A stretch of DNA of 64,000 nucleotides from JAYVIQ01 sp043770215 (GTDB lineage Bacteria > Bacteroidota > Bacteroidia > Cytophagales > JAAEPT01). The notes under the pieces were generated by a model, which saw only the letters and a program-made list of their open reading frames with translations, did not search any database and had not been told where the DNA came from. Within the stretch, counting starts at the first letter, position 1; every line of letters starts with the position of its first letter. Made by a program: the position numbers and the translations under genes. Below are positions 25,824 to 36,300 of this stretch, piece after piece. The stretch is taken from positions 1 through 64,000 of the forward strand of contig JAYVIQ010000106.1 of the NCBI GenBank assembly GCA_043770215.1. Direction: 5' to 3'.

Positions 25824-26672
25824 TCAGTTGATCACAAAAATCTCGTTATCTAGCAGGCGTACTGCTCCAAATGGAGTAGCTATACATACAACATAAGGTA
25901 CGTTAGTATTTAAATTGTCTGGACATTGTAATGTTTCTATGTCTACCAATTCTAAATACTCTGGATAAAAACCTGTTGTTTTTTTAAAGAATTCCATGCC
26001 TTTTTTTAGACTATCTTCAATATTTTTAGTGATAGTAACCTCTAAAATAATTGATTTAAGCGTTTTATTTATAATAGCAGCCTCATCCTTTTCTTTTTCT
26101 GTGAGTCTTGCATTTCTAGAAGACAAAGCAAGTCCGTTTTTGTCTCTAATTGTTGGGCAACTAATTATTTCTAAATCAAAATGTAACGCTTTTACTAAAT
26201 CTTTTATTACTGCTATTTGTTGAATGTCTTTTTGCCCAAAATAAGCAATATTAGGAGTTACAACATGAAATAGTTTGGCAACTATGGTAGCAACACCATT
26301 AAAGTGTCCAGGCCTAAATTTGCCTTCCATTACTTGTTCCAAATGCCCAAAATCAAATTGTAAAAAGTAGCTATTGGCATATAAATCTGTGGCTTTGGGT
26401 AGAAAAACACAATCTACCCCCGTTTTTTTTAAAAATTCAATATCTTCGTTTTCTGTCCTTGGATATTTATCTAAATCTTCTTTTTTGTTAAATTGAGTTG
26501 GATTTACAAAAATAGAACATACAACTATAGTGCATTTTTCTTTGGCTTTTTTGATTAAAGATATATGCCCTTCATGCAGTGCGCCCATTGTGGGTACAAA
26601 TCCTACAACAGCATCATTATCTAATGTTTTTCTATATTTTTTAAAATCTGAAAGAGTATAAATTATTCTCAT
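25824..26672 (-). CDS. panC: Pantothenate synthetase
   Basis: Condenses pantoate and beta-alanine using ATP in coenzyme A synthesis. VGFVPTMGALHEGHISLIK contains the HxGH nucleotidyl-binding motif, followed by SIFVNPTQFNKKEDLDKYPR, GHFNGVATIVAKLF, YFGQKDIQQ and LALSSRNARLT, all in family order. The ATG at 26672 is used; a TTG three codons upstream is less likely. The 282-residue length is normal. It is divergent from the glycogen-synthase-like gene, an arrangement I recall as conserved in Bacteroidota. Confidence 0.97.
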   Translation of the reverse strand: MRIIYTLSDFKKYRKTLDNDAVVGFVPTMGALHEGHISLIKKAKEKCTIVVCSIFVNPTQFNKKEDLDKYPRTENEDIEFLKKTGVDCVFLPKATDLYANSYFLQFDFGHLEQVMEGKFRPGHFNGVATIVAKLFHVVTPNIAYFGQKDIQQIAVIKDLVKALHFDLEIISCPTIRDKNGLALSSRNARLTEKEKDEAAIINKTLKSIILEVTITKNIEDSLKKGMEFFKKTTGFYPEYLELVDIETLQCPDNLNTNVPYVVCIATPFGAVRLLDNEIFVIN

Positions 26673-26729
26673 TAGCGCCAAGTAAAAGGGTAAAAGGATA
26701 CAATTTTAGGATATTAACGTAAAAATACT

Positions 26730-26737
26730 TAGATTTG
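26730..26737 (+). promoter_or_regulatory. -7 promoter element for the glycogen-synthase-like gene
   Basis: TAGATTTG matches TAnnTTTG, 28 bases before the ATG at 26766, inside the divergent region with panC. Confidence 0.45.
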
Positions 26738-26765
26738 TGCTTGATTCAAAACATTGACTAAAGAT

Positions 26766-27581
26766 ATGTCGGGAACAAGAATACTTTATGTAACCAGTGA
26801 AATCGAACCTTTTCTTAAAATTACGGATGTAGCTGACTTTGTCCGAAAGTTACCTCAGGCAATGCAAGAAAAAGGGATGGAAATCAGAATTCTGATGCCA
26901 AGATTCGGTATAATTAATGAAAGAAAGAATAGATTACATGAAGTTGTACGGCTTTCAGGAACAAACATTCCTGTAGGCACAGACGAGCATCCGTTAATCA
27001 TCAAGGTGGCTTCTATACCAAGTGCAAAACTACAGGTATATTTTATAGACAATGAAGATTATTTCAAACGCAAAACAATTTTTCATGACAAAAATGATGA
27101 TTGGTGCGAAGATAATGACGAAAGGGCTATTTTTTTCTGCAAAGGTGTAATAGAAACAATAAAGAAGCTTGGTTGGGCGCCTGATATTGTTCATTGCAAT
27201 GACTGGATGACGGGATTAATACCGTTGTATTTAAAAACTATTTATAAAGATGAGCCTATGTTTAAGGACTCCAAAATGGTTTTTTCTATTCATGACTTTG
27301 TTTTTGAAGATATGAAGGAAGTAAATCTTTCAGAAAAAGCCTTGAAAAACGATTTAGATTCTCAAAATCTAGGTTTGTTTTCTACAGGGTATAATGGATT
27401 TATAAAATTAGGTGCAATACATTCTGATATTGTATTAGACTCTACTAATGATAGTGTAGGATTAAATGCAGTTTTAAAAGATTGTAATGTAGCTACACAA
27501 GTTATAGCTAAAGACGATGCTGAAATAGATAATTATTTTGACATGTATGCAGTGCTTTTGGAAAACAAAGAGCTTGTATAA
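26766..27581 (+). CDS. Glycogen/starch synthase N-terminal-domain protein (GT5-like, no C-terminal domain)
   Basis: The 271 residues match the N-terminal Rossmann-like half of GT5 glycogen synthases: RILYVTSEIEPFLKITDVADF corresponds to the KTGGLADV region, and PDIVHCNDWMTGLIPLYLK is the conserved HxHDW region. The canonical KTGG Lys-Thr-Gly-Gly is altered to Lys-Ile-Thr-Asp, and the C-terminal GT-B domain that binds ADP-glucose is absent. Bacteroidota commonly carry such a short form next to panC and DUF4270, so the length is probably native. Loss of both features makes glycogen synthase activity doubtful. Start at 26766 is preferred over a TTG at 26754. Confidence 0.85.
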   Translation: MSGTRILYVTSEIEPFLKITDVADFVRKLPQAMQEKGMEIRILMPRFGIINERKNRLHEVVRLSGTNIPVGTDEHPLIIKVASIPSAKLQVYFIDNEDYFKRKTIFHDKNDDWCEDNDERAIFFCKGVIETIKKLGWAPDIVHCNDWMTGLIPLYLKTIYKDEPMFKDSKMVFSIHDFVFEDMKEVNLSEKALKNDLDSQNLGLFSTGYNGFIKLGAIHSDIVLDSTNDSVGLNAVLKDCNVATQVIAKDDAEIDNYFDMYAVLLENKELV

Positions 27582-27624
27582 AATAAGTAGCTAATAAATT
27601 CGTTTTGGTTGCGTAACTAAATGT

Positions 27625-28962
27625 ATGAAAAACAAACAAATAATACTTAAATACCTAGGGCTGATGATTTTTGCATCAGCTTTTTTTGTTTCTTGCAAAG
27701 ACAAGGACGACCAAATTGGCATAAATATACAGACCAAACAGGGTTTTATAAAACACACTATTTTAGGTGATGCTATAGATTTAAAACTAAGTGGCGTTAT
27801 TAAATCTGATAGTTTGCTTACCTCTGGTTCTGATCTAATTCATGTTGGCACTTACACGGATAAATATGTTGGGAAAGTCAAAAGCACAAGTTTTTTTCAA
27901 ATTGATTTAGGGGCTGACCTACCAACCTCTACTGATGTTACAATCAGTTCAGTGTATTTAAAATTAGCCTTTAGTGCCATAACAACTTCTAATAGAACTT
28001 TACAAGGAGATGCATCGTTAATAAACACGTTAGAAATTTATAGAATGACTGAGTTTTTTGAAAAGGGTGTGAGTTACAACAATGATAAAAACTTCCTTTA
28101 TGGTGCGCTTCCTATTGCTTCAATAGCTTATAATCCTCAACAGCCTACAGAATACTTAGATATAAAACTTCCAAATGATTTTGGAGATTCTCTTGTGAAA
28201 TTTGCAAAAGGAAAAAGCAAAGAAGAATTTAAAAATGCTTTTGCTGGTTTTGCACTTGTTGGAAAAGACTCAGATGGTTCAATTGTGGCATTTAATCTAA
28301 ATTCAGCACAATCCTTTTTACAATTAAATTATTCTAGTCCATCGTTACCAAATCAAAATTACTTTTTTGATTTAAGCACAAGCTTAAGGCACCACATTCA
28401 TTTAGAATCAGATAGGGGAAATACAATTTTTTCTTCACTGACAAAAAACGCTTTAGTAAGTTCTACCACAACAGAAGATAAGTTATTGATTCAAAATGGT
28501 GTTGGAGCCTCTATAGTTGTAAATCTAGGAGATTTAAAATCTAAACTAATTACTGCCGTAGATGATGATACCATTATAAATAGAGCTGTTTTGGTTTTGC
28601 CAATTGTGCAAGGAAGTTATAAAGTACAAGAGAATGAGCCAGTAAACGTTTTGAAAATATATGAAGCGAATGAATCTGGTGATTATATCCTTAAAGATGG
28701 GAAAAAATCTCAACTAGTTCCAGACTTTAACTTTCTTATTGGAGGTAGTAGCGGTTACTTTGTAATAAATGAAGACAAAACAGCTTATGAAATGGATTTG
28801 ACATATTACATCCAAGAATATGTCTTAGGCAAAAGAAACCTTAATCATTTATTAATTACCTCAAACATTATACTTTCTAGTGCCAATTTTGCAGCCAGAA
28901 GCAATAGATCTGTTATAGACGCTAAAAAGGCAAGTTTTAAGATTTACTATAGCACTTTATAA
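27625..28962 (+). CDS. DUF4270 family lipoprotein
   Basis: MKNKQIILKYLGLMIFASAF runs into FVSCKDKDD, a lipoprotein signal peptide with lipid-modified Cys near residue 24. The following acidic KDKDD fits surface or outer-membrane export of lipoproteins in this phylum. The body, with TILGDAIDLKLSGVIKSDS and VGTYTDKYVGKVKSTSFFQI, matches DUF4270, a conserved Bacteroidota domain of unknown function. It lies 43 bases after the glycogen-synthase-like gene, and RidA follows five bases later, so the three may be one transcript. Confidence 0.88.
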   Translation: MKNKQIILKYLGLMIFASAFFVSCKDKDDQIGINIQTKQGFIKHTILGDAIDLKLSGVIKSDSLLTSGSDLIHVGTYTDKYVGKVKSTSFFQIDLGADLPTSTDVTISSVYLKLAFSAITTSNRTLQGDASLINTLEIYRMTEFFEKGVSYNNDKNFLYGALPIASIAYNPQQPTEYLDIKLPNDFGDSLVKFAKGKSKEEFKNAFAGFALVGKDSDGSIVAFNLNSAQSFLQLNYSSPSLPNQNYFFDLSTSLRHHIHLESDRGNTIFSSLTKNALVSSTTTEDKLLIQNGVGASIVVNLGDLKSKLITAVDDDTIINRAVLVLPIVQGSYKVQENEPVNVLKIYEANESGDYILKDGKKSQLVPDFNFLIGGSSGYFVINEDKTAYEMDLTYYIQEYVLGKRNLNHLLITSNIILSSANFAARSNRSVIDAKKASFKIYYSTL

Positions 28963-28967
28963 TAGCA

Positions 28968-29351
28968 ATGCCCAAAAAAATTATTTATACTCCATATGCT
29001 CCAGAACCAATAGGGCCATATAGCCAGGCGGTCCAATTCAATGGGGTTTTATATGTATCAGGTCAGATACCTGTTATCCCTGAAAAATCTGAAGTAATTT
29101 CTGGAGGCGTAGATATGCAAACTAGTCAGGTAATGAAGAATATCTCTGCAATTTTAGAAGCTGCTGGTTATTCTTTAAATGATGTAGTTAAATGTTCTAT
29201 TTTTATAAAAGACATGAATGATTTTGCTAAAATAAATGAAATTTATGCACGTTTTTTTGATGCGGATAATGCTCCTTCACGTGAATGTGTAGAAGTAGCT
29301 AGACTACCAAAAGATGTTCTGGTAGAAATTTCTTGTATTGCGGTTAAATAA
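28968..29351 (+). CDS. RidA family reactive imine/enamine deaminase
   Basis: Hydrolyses reactive 2-aminoacrylate-type enamines from PLP enzymes. APEPIGPYSQAVQFNGVLYV, SGQIPV, and the C-terminal SRECVEVARLPKDVLVEISCIAV with the conserved Arg (in the RxxVEVxxLPKxxxVEIxxxA motif) are diagnostic. The 127-residue length is usual for the trimeric family. It begins five bases after the DUF4270 gene. Confidence 0.95.
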   Translation: MPKKIIYTPYAPEPIGPYSQAVQFNGVLYVSGQIPVIPEKSEVISGGVDMQTSQVMKNISAILEAAGYSLNDVVKCSIFIKDMNDFAKINEIYARFFDADNAPSRECVEVARLPKDVLVEISCIAVK

Positions 29352-29721
29352 ATATTTTCAAGTAGAAGACTTAGATATAAGATCAATTATTTATTTGGAT
29401 ATCTGCAATGATAACAGTTCCTATCATTTTTTGCGAAAAGCATAGATCCAGACCCGCTAGGGTTTCTCCCAAAATCACTAATCAATTCTACCACTGGTAC
29501 AATTACGGATGTTCACAATAACTCATGTAATTTCAACTACTTTCAACTGAAATCAATACTTTTTTTAATTCATAAAATTTTATTATACAACTTTTTATTT
29601 GAATTTGTATATTGTACAATAAACGTAATTGTGTTTCGTTTTAAAATAACAAATTGTTTAAGAAAGGTCTAAAACAACCATTAATAAACTTTGTAATTTC
29701 TAATAAATAGAATCCGAAAAT
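29352..29721. other. 370-base intergenic region with a dispersed repeat copy
   Basis: Between ridA and the PorZ-like gene. The first half holds copy 1 of a terminal-inverted-repeat element (29396-29515). The second half is AT-rich and should include the PorZ-like gene's promoter. No RNA gene seen. Confidence 0.6.
29396..29515. repeat. Dispersed terminal-inverted-repeat element, short copy
   Basis: A 120-base non-coding unit bounded by TGGATATCTGCAATGATAAC on the left and, reading inward from the right on the opposite strand, TGAACATCCGTAATTGTACC. It shares most of its sequence with 38999-39166, including TTTTTTGCGAAAAG, GACCCG(C/A)TAGGGTTTC and CCAAAATCACTAATCAATTC. It lacks an internal segment of about 50 bases that contains a hairpin in the other copy. 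Such structure suggests a MITE or extragenic palindromic repeat family; this is inference from two copies. Confidence 0.8.
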
Positions 29722-32013
29722 ATGAAAAACAAAAATCCACTTCTTTTACTATTCTTTTTGATTTATGGTTATTCTTCCTATTGCCAAGGCACAGGCACTT
29801 GGAAGTCTCATTTACCTTATAAAAACGGAAAAAAAGTTTGTGAGGTTGGCAATAGAATTTTTTGTGTTTCAGAAAACGGATTGTTTTATTATGATAAAGA
29901 AGAAAATAGTACCAATGTACTTACAAAAGAAGATGGATTGAGTGATATAGAAATTTCTGCCATAGGGTACAATGAAAAAGAAGAAAAAGTAGTTATTGGC
30001 TATAATACAGGGTATATAGATATTTTAGATAAAAACTTAAAAGTAACTCCGCTATCAGATATATTTAGATCTACTAGTATAATAGGATCTAAAGCAATAA
30101 CTAAAATTTCTTTTTTAAACGAAAAGGCCTATTTATCTACTGATTTTGGAGTAGTAATTTTAGATGTAAAGCAAAAAGAGATTAAAGAAAGTTATAGAAA
30201 TGTTGGTCCTAACGGAGAAGAAGTAAGTGTTAAAAACATATTCTTTAATAATACTAAAGATAGTATTTACGTACATAATCAGTTTGGATTATGTAAATCT
30301 TCTCTAAAAGGCAGGAACTTATTAAATTTTAAGAATTGGTTTTATTACAAAGATAGCTTAGGGGATGTACAAAGTTCTTTCGATTTTTATGTTCTACTTG
30401 AAAATAAATTAATAGCTGCAAAAAATAGAGACGCAATCTATGAATTTGATACAGACAAACAAGACTTTATAAAAAAGAGTTATTATGTTGCTCCTGGAGC
30501 TGATTTTGTTTCTTTTGAGAAAAATTATAGTTCAATAGTTGTATCTTATTCACTTGGAACCATTGGAGTTATTAATCCCGCCGGAGAACTAAAATATACG
30601 GACATCAAATATAGTAGTCAGTCAGAAGTTATTTTAGATAAAGAAGGTCATTTATGGGCAGCAGGAGAAAATGCGGGCTTACATTCTAATTATAAAGAAG
30701 GGACTTGGCGTGAATTTTCGCCAACGGGCACAGTTACAAGAGCTTCTTTTGGGTTATATTCATATTTAGATAAACTAGTGTCACTTTCTGGAGGGTACAA
30801 CGGTAGTTTTGTACCAAATTACAATCAAAAAGGCTTTTCTATATACTCTGGAGGTACTTGGTCAAATTATAACTCAACGTTGACTAAAGGCAAATATTCT
30901 TTTAGTGATCCATTAGATGCATTGTACGATCCTATAAGGAGAAAATATTTCCTTGCTCACTATTTCTCTGGATTAGTCGTTTGGGATGGTTTAGATACCT
31001 ATACAAGGCTTACAAAAGCAGATTCTTCTTCTATTCCTTTTTTTACAATAGGAGGTCAAGGAGGTCAAACTAGAATTACGTCTGTAACTATGGACAAGAA
31101 AAACAACATTTGGTTTACAAACAACCTTACAGGTAGTGAACCTTCTATCCATAAATTACTTCCTGATAATACTTGGGAAAGCTTTAGTCTAAATGGAGCT
31201 TTTGGTAGTGAACCAATAGATTTAGTTATAGACGATGTTGATCAGAAATGGATTTTATGTAAAGGACAAAACCTTATAGTTTGGGATGAAATTACAAAAG
31301 AAGAAAAGTCTCTTAATTCTACTACAGGACAAGGAAAACTCCCAAGTACAAAAATAAACACCATAGAAAAAGATAGAGAAGGCCAAATTTGGGTAGGTAC
31401 AGATAAAGGTGTAGCTGTTTTTACAGATCCTCAATTGGCCTTGCGTTCAGACTTTTATGAAGCAAACTTACCTATCTTTGAAAGAAGGCCACTTTTGCAA
31501 GATGAGCAAGTTTTAACTATTTGTATAGATGCTGCCAATAGGAAATGGTTTGGAACTAGCAATGGAGTCTTTCTTTTTAATGAAAATGCAACTGAGAATT
31601 TATTGAACTTTAATACAAGTAATAGTTTGCTACCCTCTAATAAAATAAAAGATATTGCTATAAATGAATTGACAGGAGAAGTGTTTTTTGCTACTGAAAA
31701 GGGTATTGTTTCTTATTGGGGAGATGCAACTGAACCAAAGGCAGATTTTGCAAATGCAAAAATTTTCCCAAACCCTATACAGCCAGGCTTTGAAGGAGTA
31801 GTTACTATTTCTGGTTTAAAAGAAAACACTACAGTCAAAATTACAGATATTGCAGGTAAATTGATTTATGAACAAACCTCTAATGGTGGTACAGCCACCT
31901 GGACTACTAAAAATTTAGATGGCAAGTTAGCAGAATCTGGAGTGTACTTGGTGTATAGTACGGATTCAGAGTTTAAGGATAGTTTTGTTGGTAAAATAGT
32001 AATTGTGCATTAA
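29722..32013 (+). CDS. porZ: PorZ-like T9SS beta-propeller surface protein
   Basis: Signal peptide at residues 1-22 (LLLLFFLIYGYSSYCQG). GTWKSHLPYKNGKKVCEVGN and LFYYDKEEN..LTKEDGLSDIEI match the start of PorZ, the two-propeller protein that helps deliver A-LPS to T9SS cargo in Porphyromonas. Propeller blades of the two-component-regulator type recur, for example NTIEKDREGQIWVGTDKGVAV and ICIDAANRKWFGTSNGVFLF. A type A T9SS sorting domain ends it: KIFPNPIQPGFEGVVTISGL onward. Overlap of one base with recO supports the call, since porZ-recO adjacency recurs in Bacteroidota as I recall. Confidence 0.87.
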   Translation: MKNKNPLLLLFFLIYGYSSYCQGTGTWKSHLPYKNGKKVCEVGNRIFCVSENGLFYYDKEENSTNVLTKEDGLSDIEISAIGYNEKEEKVVIGYNTGYIDILDKNLKVTPLSDIFRSTSIIGSKAITKISFLNEKAYLSTDFGVVILDVKQKEIKESYRNVGPNGEEVSVKNIFFNNTKDSIYVHNQFGLCKSSLKGRNLLNFKNWFYYKDSLGDVQSSFDFYVLLENKLIAAKNRDAIYEFDTDKQDFIKKSYYVAPGADFVSFEKNYSSIVVSYSLGTIGVINPAGELKYTDIKYSSQSEVILDKEGHLWAAGENAGLHSNYKEGTWREFSPTGTVTRASFGLYSYLDKLVSLSGGYNGSFVPNYNQKGFSIYSGGTWSNYNSTLTKGKYSFSDPLDALYDPIRRKYFLAHYFSGLVVWDGLDTYTRLTKADSSSIPFFTIGGQGGQTRITSVTMDKKNNIWFTNNLTGSEPSIHKLLPDNTWESFSLNGAFGSEPIDLVIDDVDQKWILCKGQNLIVWDEITKEEKSLNSTTGQGKLPSTKINTIEKDREGQIWVGTDKGVAVFTDPQLALRSDFYEANLPIFERRPLLQDEQVLTICIDAANRKWFGTSNGVFLFNENATENLLNFNTSNSLLPSNKIKDIAINELTGEVFFATEKGIVSYWGDATEPKADFANAKIFPNPIQPGFEGVVTISGLKENTTVKITDIAGKLIYEQTSNGGTATWTTKNLDGKLAESGVYLVYSTDSEFKDSFVGKIVIVH

Positions 32014-32705
32014 TGCTCTTTAAAACAAGGGGCTTAGTACTTAGTTACATAAAATACAAGGAAACTTCTATTGTAGTAAAAATATTTACAGATTACTTTG
32101 GTGTACAATCATATATTGTAAATGGTGTTAGAAGTAAAAAATCCCATAGTAAAATAGCTCTTTTCCAATCCCTCACATTATTGGATCTTGTTGTTTACAA
32201 AAACGACAAAAGAGATTTACAAAGGATTTCTGAGATTAAATGCTTGGCTCCGTACCAAAACATACCTTTTGATCATAACAAAAGTGCTGTTGCCATGTTT
32301 TTGGCCGAAATTTTATCTAAATCTCTTTCTACAGAAGAAAATCAGTTTGAATTATTTAATTTCCTACAAAACTCATTACTTCATTTTGACTTAGATATTA
32401 GTAATAATAGGAATAATTTTCATCTCTACTTTTGCCTGCAACTGGCACATTTTTATGGACTATCTGCAGATACCAAAGAGATAATAAAGCAAGTAGAAAA
32501 TTGGCTTAAGTGCACAAAAAGTGAGCTAGATATTTGTATAGCTGCTTTGAAAAAATTAGAAAACGGAAGTATTGGCACAGAAACAGCGCTTAGTAGTATA
32601 GAGAGAAAACTTAGTTTGTATGCTATAACTATGTTCTTACAACGCAACATACCTGCATTGCAGCAACTAAAATCTTTAGATGTTATTAAAAGCGTATACC
32701 AATAA
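32013..32705 (+). CDS. recO: DNA repair protein RecO
   Basis: Recombination mediator of the RecFOR pathway that loads RecA on SSB-coated single-stranded DNA. The N-terminal OB fold FKTRGLVLSYIKYKETSIVV with KIFTDYFGVQSYIVNGVR is characteristic, followed by the helical C-terminal domain. The zinc-binding four-Cys motif of some RecO proteins is absent, which is usual in this phylum. Its ATG overlaps the last base of the porZ stop codon. The stop is four bases from that of a convergent lipoprotein. Confidence 0.93.
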   Translation: MLFKTRGLVLSYIKYKETSIVVKIFTDYFGVQSYIVNGVRSKKSHSKIALFQSLTLLDLVVYKNDKRDLQRISEIKCLAPYQNIPFDHNKSAVAMFLAEILSKSLSTEENQFELFNFLQNSLLHFDLDISNNRNNFHLYFCLQLAHFYGLSADTKEIIKQVENWLKCTKSELDICIAALKKLENGSIGTETALSSIERKLSLYAITMFLQRNIPALQQLKSLDVIKSVYQ

Positions 32706-32709
32706 TACC

Positions 32710-33045
32710 TTAAAAATTTATAGCTACGGGTATAACTTTTTCCTCACCATCTCTCTCAATAACTTTAATCATAGCTACTTTTTGCTCTGTCCATAATACA
32801 CTTATATTCTCCTTTGTAAAGTCATCTAGATAGACTTCAGTAACCATGGGCTCTCTTACACTGTCTTTGTATATTGGTTCAACAACTAAGACCCAGGGAT
32901 CAAACATAATTTTCCGTTCTCCATGGCAACGAATAGTGACTGAACTATCTGCATTTACAAATAGTATGTTTGGTGTCTTTTTTGTTTCACAACCAAAAAA
33001 ACAGGCTATTAAACCTATGAAAATACCTAGTTTAATTTTTCTCAT
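32710..33045 (-). CDS. Small lipoprotein of unknown function
   Basis: KIKLGIFIGLIACFFGC at the N-terminus is a lipoprotein signal with the acylated Cys near residue 19. The remaining 92 residues are beta-rich: SSVTIRCHGERKIMFDPWVL, then VTEVYLDDFTKENISVLW. No domain is recognised. The stop lies four bases from the recO stop, so the pair is tightly convergent. Divergent from the large T9SS gene on the other side. Confidence 0.8.
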   Translation of the reverse strand: MRKIKLGIFIGLIACFFGCETKKTPNILFVNADSSVTIRCHGERKIMFDPWVLVVEPIYKDSVREPMVTEVYLDDFTKENISVLWTEQKVAMIKVIERDGEEKVIPVAINF

Positions 33046-33349
33046 ATTTTATAGAGTTATATTTAATCTAATTTAAACTAATATATTGTAGGCTAGTAAA
33101 AACACACAATATATTTTAATAATATTTAAACGCTATTTTTTTTCCTTTATTCACTTCCAAATTAGTCTATCCTTCATTTTTTTCATTAATCACAAAATGA
33201 GAAACAAATAAAAACACATTATTATTTTCAACATATAATTATTATTTTTTATACAATTTTCAATTTAAAATTGTATTATAGTGGTCTATTAAACAGTGCT
33301 TTTCATAAATTTTAAGTATTTTAGAGCCTTTATATAAAGAATAAAACCC
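33046..33349. other. 304-base AT-rich divergent promoter region
   Basis: Between the small lipoprotein and the large type B T9SS gene. A 10-base perfect inverted repeat, ATACAATTTT at 33251-33260 and its complement at 33267-33276, lies 74 bases before the right-hand gene. No coding or RNA gene was seen. Confidence 0.5.
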
Positions 33350-36300
33350 ATGCAAAGAGCAATACTATTTTTACTTTTTTCAATTTCTTTTTTTACTTCG
33401 ACTTCACAGTCAGAGCATAACCATTCTTTGGATAAATCTACCAATAGATTTATAGAAAATAAAGGGCAATGGGATGAAAAAATTGTTTTCAAAAGTGAAT
33501 TGGCTAACGCTACAATACTTGTCAGCAATAGGAACTTGATTTATCAAATAAAAGAAAATGATTTGTACAACAAGTACATGGCAGATTTACATGATGGTAA
33601 ATTTAAACAAGACAGTACCTACTATTACAAAAGTGCAGATATTTTACTAGAGTTTGAAGGAGCAGACACTGCCGCTAAACCTAGAGGTAAGTTTGCCAAT
33701 ACAGAAAAAAGAAACTATCTGTTAGGCAATGATAGTACAAAATGGGGTAGGAATGTGCTAAGTTATTCAGATATTGAAATCACCAATTTATATCCCAATA
33801 TAGATTTTAATTTATACCATTCAGAGAACTCCATTAAGTATGAGTTTGAAGTAGCTCCAAATGAAGATTACACTCAAATAAAACTAAAATTTACAGGTCA
33901 AGAAAGCCTAGAAATTGCTAAAAATGGCGATTTATTGATTCATAACGCAATAAGTGACATTATAGAAGATAAGCCTATTGCTTACCAATACATAAAAGGC
34001 GTATACAAAGAGGTGACGTGCAAATTTAAAAAAATAGATATACAAACCATTGGTTTTGAAATTGGTAAAAATTATAACAAAAGATACCCATTGATCATAG
34101 ACCCACAGCTTATTTTCTCTACAGCTTCTGGCTCTACAGCAGACAATTGGGGAAACACTGCTTGTTTAGACAACAAAGGAAATTTATACTCTGGTGGTAC
34201 TGTTTTTGGGACTGAATTTGGTGTTTCTGGAGTACCAAAAGAAAATGGATTTCCAACAACTTTTGGAGCATTTCAAAGAAAATTTCAAGGGGGTGGTACA
34301 GATATTGGCATTTTGAAATTTGATTCTTCTGGGCAGAATTTAATTTACGCTACTTACATAGGTGGGCAATTTACCGAGATACCTACAAGTATAATAACTA
34401 ATGATAAACAAGAACTTTTTATCTTAGGGGTAACATCATCTAAAGATTTTCCAAAAGCTGTAAACGCATTTGCTGGCGGTAAAGCATTTGACCCAGTTGG
34501 TGGATACACTTTTGAAAATGGTACTGATATAATTATCATAAAGCTTAATAGTTCTGGAAGTGATGTAATAAAATCTAGGTATGTTGGTGGTCCTTTAAAC
34601 GATGGAGATAACATGAAACTACCTCAATTTAGGCGTTTCCCACAAAATTATTTAAGTGTGATTAATTACGGCGATGAGCTTAGGGGAGAAATAATTATTG
34701 ATAAAGAAGAAAATATTTATGTGGCTTCTTCTACAAACAACGGTGTTTATGATTTTATTAATGAAGACCGGAATCAATCTACATTTTTCCCTACAAAAAA
34801 TGCTTTTCAGCCAAATTTTGGTGGTGGGTTTCAAGATGGTGTAGTTTTCAAAGTGCATCATTCATTAGACTCTTTGGTATGGAGCAGTTATTTGGGTGGG
34901 CGCTTACCAGATGCAGCTTACGGTTTGGTACTTGGCAAAGAAAACAGTGTGTATGTAACTGGTATTTGTTCATCACCAATTTTTAATAGAAATGCAAAAA
35001 CATATAAACCAGATTTTCAAGGGGTTTATGATGGGTATGTAGCCAAAATAACTCCTGATGGCAAATCTATAAATGCCTACACGTACTTAGGAACCCCAAA
35101 TAAAGATGCCTCATACTTTATTAAAAATGATGAGGAAGAAAATATTTATGTATTAGGCCAAACTTTTGGCAACTATGGGCATTTCCCATCTACTATCTAT
35201 AGTAACAAAAATGAAGGATTATTTGTCCATAAATTAGGAGCGAAATTAGATACTTCCTACTTCTATACAACTATAGGAGATAGCTTAGGGGATTTTAGAC
35301 CTAATATCTCGCCCACTGCATTTTTGGTAAATGAATGTGGCAATATTTTTATTTCTGGTTGGGGAGGCGCATCTAATTACATTGGATCCAATACAAATAG
35401 AATGGAAGTAACTAAAAATGCTTTTAAAAATACTACTGATGGCAATGATTTTTATATGGCAGTGTATCTAAAAGATATGGATTCTTTACTATACGCTACC
35501 TATTTTGGGGTTGATGGTGTAGCAGAGCATGTAGATGGTGGCACAAGTAGATTTAGTGACCAAGGCATAGTGTACCAAAGTGTATGTGCTGGATGTGGAG
35601 ATGGTGGAAAACCTTTTGTAGTTTATCCAACCAATTCTACTGGTGCTTACCCCCAACAAAACAAAAGTGCCAATTGCAACAACGGTGTTTTTAAGTATGA
35701 CTTGTCTTCTTTAAACGCAAAAATAGGAGTTTCTGATGGTTGTGGACCTCTGACTCAATATTTTGTAAACCAAACTGATGGAGGGGTAGATTATTTTTGG
35801 GATTTTGGAGATGGTACAAATACACTTGTTTTTACAAAAGAAACAATAAAACATACGTATAAAAAAGCAGGGAGGTATAAAGTCTCTCTAACTACTACAG
35901 ATTTAACCACATGTAAGCGCACAGATACCGATTTTGAATTTGTAAATGTTTCTGATAGATTGTCACCTAAAATATTTGCAGATTCGGTGTGTAAAGCCGA
36001 AAAAATTGAGTGGGACAAATATGCTGATGAAGATTTTGTTACATACGCCTGGAGCCCCAGTACAGGATTAGATAACCAGGCAATAAAAAACCCAGTTATT
36101 ACAGCACCAGATAACAGTATACGTTATTTTATTACTCTTAAAGATGCTTTAGGTTGCGAGAGAAAAGATACTTTAGACGTATTTGTTCCTTTTTTCTCTT
36201 CAAATCTTTCTGCTTCTATAGTATCTAGTTGCCAGCATTTAAGTATTCCTAAAATAGAATTGTCTTCAAATTATACCAGTAATTTCATGCCCCAAAATTT

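Noticed and set aside
26766..27581. Truncation of a glycogen synthase gene by mutation
   Set aside because: No continuation in other frames before the DUF4270 gene, and similar short forms are known at this locus in Bacteroidota.
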